Source: Neoalteromonas arenosi (GTDB lineage: Bacteria; Pseudomonadota; Gammaproteobacteria; Enterobacterales; Alteromonadaceae). Taken from it: DNA of 64,000 bases. The stretch spans positions 248,001-312,000 of the forward strand of contig NZ_JAUCBP010000002.1 of assembly GCF_030362855.1 (NCBI RefSeq). Direction: 5' to 3'. The position numbers were made by a program, and so were the translations under genes. Position 1 is the stretch's first letter, and each line of letters begins with the position of its first letter. Shown here in pieces: positions 61,790-64,000 of the stretch. The notes beneath the pieces were generated by a model, which saw nothing but the letters and a program-made list of their open reading frames with translations, did no database searches and was not told the origin of the DNA.

Positions 61790-62758
61790 TTACGCTTTTT
61801 TGCGGCGAGACATACCAGCAAGACCTAACAAACCAAGCGCAAAGATTGCGATTGTTGAAGGCTCTGGAGCATCGATAGCGCGTACTGCAAACTGTGCGTT
61901 AAGAACGTTAACACCGTTTTCGCGAGTAGCGAAACCTAGGTTACCGCCGATTACTTCAAGACCACTCAAACGAGTAACCAATTGGTAAGTAGTGTGCCAT
62001 ACGTTAGGATCAACACCACCTACTGTGAAGTTAACTGCGAAGTCAATGAAGTCAGCGCCCGCAGCAATGATATTACCACCTGCAAAACCAGCTACCTCAA
62101 AGATGTCCGCACAACCAGCACCGTTAACAGAGCCTGGAGTACCGCTAGGAGGACCGAATGGGCAGTTGCCGTCAGCATCTATACCATTGTTTGGCGTTTC
62201 CCAGAAGTCAACTAAGAACTCAAGCTCAGGAGCAAGAACAGTAACACCAGCTGGCGCAACCGCTTGCAGCTGTAAACCATCTACGATTGTAACTTTATCA
62301 AGGAAAATACCTGTGATTGGGAAGTTATCGTGACGTAGCGCCGTACCTTGGTTGAAGAACAATGTGTAATCGTCGTCCAAATCAGCAGTAAATGCGTTAC
62401 CTTGAGCAGCGCCACCGTTGATGTCAACTAATAAACCATCTTCGTCCCAGCTCTGAGTTGTTGCAGCAGAAACCGGAGAGTTAATTTTCAAACAGCTTTG
62501 GCCACCAAGAGTTACTGCGTCGCCCCAGCAAAGTGAATCTGGAAGCTCGCCAGTACTCAAAATTGAAGTACCGCCATTTGCGCTTTGACCAGAGAGAGTA
62601 GGAACGTTTACCGCACCTGGAGGAGTTGCAGTTTGTTCAAATGACTTGAAACCTGCTTCGTTAATGAATGACCACTCTTGAATGATCATTGGGTCAGCAA
62701 AAGACGCTGAGCTTACGCTCAAAGCTGCTGCTGCTGCTAATAATTTAAATTTGTTCAT
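61790..62758 (-). CDS. PEP-CTERM sorting-signal protein (candidate exosortase A substrate)
   Basis: A protein of about 322 residues. The start is ATG 62758 with AAGGA seven bases upstream and a clean signal peptide (MNKFKLLAAAAALSVSSASFA); the frame is open back to TTG 62824. The C-terminus is a textbook PEP-CTERM: the motif PEPSTIAIF, then a hydrophobic helix (ALGLLGLAGM) and SRRKKA. The middle is beta-rich with Asp/Asn/Gly turns and a few Cys, and the RHDNFPI segment (about residues 148-154) resembles the THxN-type PEP-CTERM group; that subgroup is a tentative call. It would be exported, processed by XrtA and perhaps glycosylated. It has its own terminator and follows the ThiF gene by 153 bp. 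Confidence 0.92.
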   Translation of the reverse strand: MNKFKLLAAAAALSVSSASFADPMIIQEWSFINEAGFKSFEQTATPPGAVNVPTLSGQSANGGTSILSTGELPDSLCWGDAVTLGGQSCLKINSPVSAATTQSWDEDGLLVDINGGAAQGNAFTADLDDDYTLFFNQGTALRHDNFPITGIFLDKVTIVDGLQLQAVAPAGVTVLAPELEFLVDFWETPNNGIDADGNCPFGPPSGTPGSVNGAGCADIFEVAGFAGGNIIAAGADFIDFAVNFTVGGVDPNVWHTTYQLVTRLSGLEVIGGNLGFATRENGVNVLNAQFAVRAIDAPEPSTIAIFALGLLGLAGMSRRKKA

Positions 62759-62911
62759 GATAATTCCTTGTTCAAACACGTCAATAATGTACGGTTGCTG
62801 TAAATAATGCATGGCCTGTGCCAATTTTGTAAAGTGTTGAAATGGTTAGGTAAAATGAAAATGTTTTTGCGGGCCGAGTGTTTGATGTAAAAATTCCTGA
62901 CACTCAAAGTG

Positions 62912-63769
62912 CTAACTTTCTGAAACGACCTTTTTCGCGATTTTGAACATCAGGCGAGGTAACATCCCAGCATTACCAAACGGCCGCCACGTTTTTTTGA
63001 GTTTATTGCGGTAGGCATCAAAATGGAGCCCATAGGGCGCAGCGAGCACTTCTCCGCGGCCTAGTAGTATTTTCAATGCATAAGTACCAGCGATACCTGC
63101 GCATAAATTGACAGCCATCACAGTCGATGGGCCTTTTTTCTGTCTAAAGCTAACGCGTGTTTGGTCGACCAGGTAGGGGCGCTGTAACATTGCTGGAGAG
63201 AGCCCAATCAGGAATTGTATCAGTTGGTCTTCTTCACTTTCTTTGGCATCAAAGCGAAAATAATCCTCGAATGACATTTGTCCAGGGAGAAAGCAAAGTA
63301 AGGCTGAGCCCATTCCTAAAGGCGCTGCAGTCACTACAGGGATACCTCGTTCGTAGCATTTTTGAAAAACCAATTTGCGCGCATTTAGGGCAAAAAAATC
63401 TAAACTGTCTACATATAGATCAACATTTTTTAGGAATTCGTCGACGTTACTCGCATCAATACCACCGTCAAAAGTTTTTACATCAGCTTCTGGGTTAATA
63501 TCAATCACCATCTTAGCCATGGTCTCCATCTTGCCTTGACCAACAGTTGAAAGCGTAGCGCCGAATTGACGGTTGAAATTGTGAACCTCATATTCGTCAA
63601 AGTCGGAAATATTAAACTGACCAATGCCCAGCCGTGCGAGTGTCAACATGTGTAAGCTGCCCACCCCTCCTGCACCGGCAATTGCAACTCGCTTTCTACG
63701 CAATTGCGCTTGTTCGGCTTCTGTAACCCAACCGATATTGCGTGAAAAAGCGTCGTTGTAATTGAACAT
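62912..63769 (-). CDS. ThiF/MoeB-family (E1-like) adenylyltransferase
   Basis: A 285-residue E1-like protein. The nucleotide motif VAIAGAGGVGSLHMLTLARLG (about 28-48), the DFDEYEVHNFNRQFG block (about 56-70, with the Arg that contacts ATP) and ADVKTFDGGIDASNVDEFL (about 95-113) are typical. No CxxC zinc pairs appear, unlike MoeB/ThiF. Such proteins activate a C-terminal carboxylate of a ubiquitin-like protein or a small molecule. It lies 13 bp after the acyltransferase-like gene, so the two are probably one operon. No ubiquitin-like partner is visible in the window. Confidence 0.85.
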   Translation of the reverse strand: MFNYNDAFSRNIGWVTEAEQAQLRRKRVAIAGAGGVGSLHMLTLARLGIGQFNISDFDEYEVHNFNRQFGATLSTVGQGKMETMAKMVIDINPEADVKTFDGGIDASNVDEFLKNVDLYVDSLDFFALNARKLVFQKCYERGIPVVTAAPLGMGSALLCFLPGQMSFEDYFRFDAKESEEDQLIQFLIGLSPAMLQRPYLVDQTRVSFRQKKGPSTVMAVNLCAGIAGTYALKILLGRGEVLAAPYGLHFDAYRNKLKKTWRPFGNAGMLPRLMFKIAKKVVSES

Positions 63770-63782
63770 GTATGAGGTATAC

Positions 63783-64000
63783 CTATTGAGAAAACAGGTG
63801 CTTTTGTTCAGCGATGGAGTGTTGGATGTCTTTTAGCATTGTTTTAAATGCTGGTGTGAGATTCTTCATCAACAACGATGGGTTGATGTAATACGGTGCC
63901 CGTTGGCCGTGGTACTCAACAGTCGGTCCAAGTTTGTGGAACTTGATCCCGAGAAAGCTCATACTTCGCGCCAATCGTGGCTCCATCATTACGTAAGTAT
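63783..64000 (-). CDS. C-terminal end of PEP-CTERM/exosortase system-associated acyltransferase (partial)
   Basis: The frame is open to the right window edge on the minus strand; 72 codons are seen (an internal ATG at 63989 is unlikely to be the true start because the frame continues upstream). The visible part, with MEPRLARSMSFLGIKFHKLGP and VEYHGQRAPYYINP, matches my memory of the end of the exosortase-associated acyltransferase family TIGR03694, related to N-acyl amino acid synthases. The 13-bp gap to the ThiF gene suggests one operon. Confidence 0.7.
   Translation of the reverse strand, partial: TYVMMEPRLARSMSFLGIKFHKLGPTVEYHGQRAPYYINPSLLMKNLTPAFKTMLKDIQHSIAEQKHLFSQ

Noticed and set aside
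62850-62911. GAGTGT...ACACTC inverted repeat after the ThiF gene as a terminator
   Set aside because: Six-base stem with an 18-base loop and no T-run; too weak to call.
1-64000. Search for CRISPR arrays, tRNA, rRNA, insertion sequences and prophage genes
   Set aside because: No regularly spaced direct repeats, no tRNA-like cloverleaf and no transposase or integrase motif were noticed by eye.

Overview
The window is chromosomal DNA of a moderate-GC Gram-negative bacterium, most likely a marine gammaproteobacterium. The support is an enterobacterial-type Tdk, GlnE, HldE, an LpxL/HtrB-type acyltransferase, a FadE-type acyl-CoA dehydrogenase, a DUF3081-like small protein and a complete exosortase A (XrtA/EpsH) polysaccharide locus. 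Alteromonadales or a neighbouring order would fit, but that placement is inference. I found no tRNA, rRNA, CRISPR array, insertion sequence or phage gene.

Left part (1-23 kb), mostly housekeeping: a KefB/C-type antiporter; a minus-strand operon of acyl-CoA dehydrogenase, APH-like kinase, short-chain dehydrogenase and SBF-type symporter; thymidine kinase; a large FadE-type dehydrogenase; a plus-strand trio of envelope proteins (LolA-like protein and two outer-membrane barrels); a DUF3081-like protein; a hybrid histidine kinase with four PAS domains; an LpxL-type acyltransferase; a TcpQ-domain protein; GlnE; a DUF350 membrane protein; a GIY-YIG protein; and HldE.

Middle and right part (23.1-61.6 kb): one continuous exopolysaccharide/protein-sorting locus of the XrtA type. 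It holds the XrtA-associated ATPase, the outer-membrane beta-barrel, the BY-kinase, the Wzz-like chain-length protein, the polysaccharide export lipoprotein, the initiating sugar transferase, the TPR lipoprotein PrsT, the DUF3473-type deacetylase, the FemAB-like protein, exosortase A with an EpsI-like tail, and an O-antigen-ligase-like protein. Between and after these are eight glycosyltransferases, a Wzx flippase, two more polysaccharide deacetylases, three sulfotransferase-like proteins, a DegT-type PLP enzyme, an ATP-grasp ligase, an LMW tyrosine phosphatase, an AsnB-like enzyme, a CapK/PaaK-like adenylate-forming enzyme and a secreted jelly-roll protein. The inferred product is a secreted, probably sulfated and otherwise decorated polysaccharide made by a Wzx/Wzy-type route, with its export tuned by tyrosine phosphorylation.

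Right edge (61.8-64 kb): a PEP-CTERM protein (a likely substrate of the exosortase), a ThiF-family adenylyltransferase, and the C-terminal end of a protein that resembles the PEP-CTERM/exosortase-associated acyltransferase family, cut by the window edge.

Starts were moved from the longest open frame where a ribosome-binding site, a signal peptide or family alignment argued for an internal codon (9552, 23168, 34301 minus, 40131, 46367, 53253, 59249, 60459, 62758 minus). All functional assignments rest on motif recognition by eye; no database search was run.
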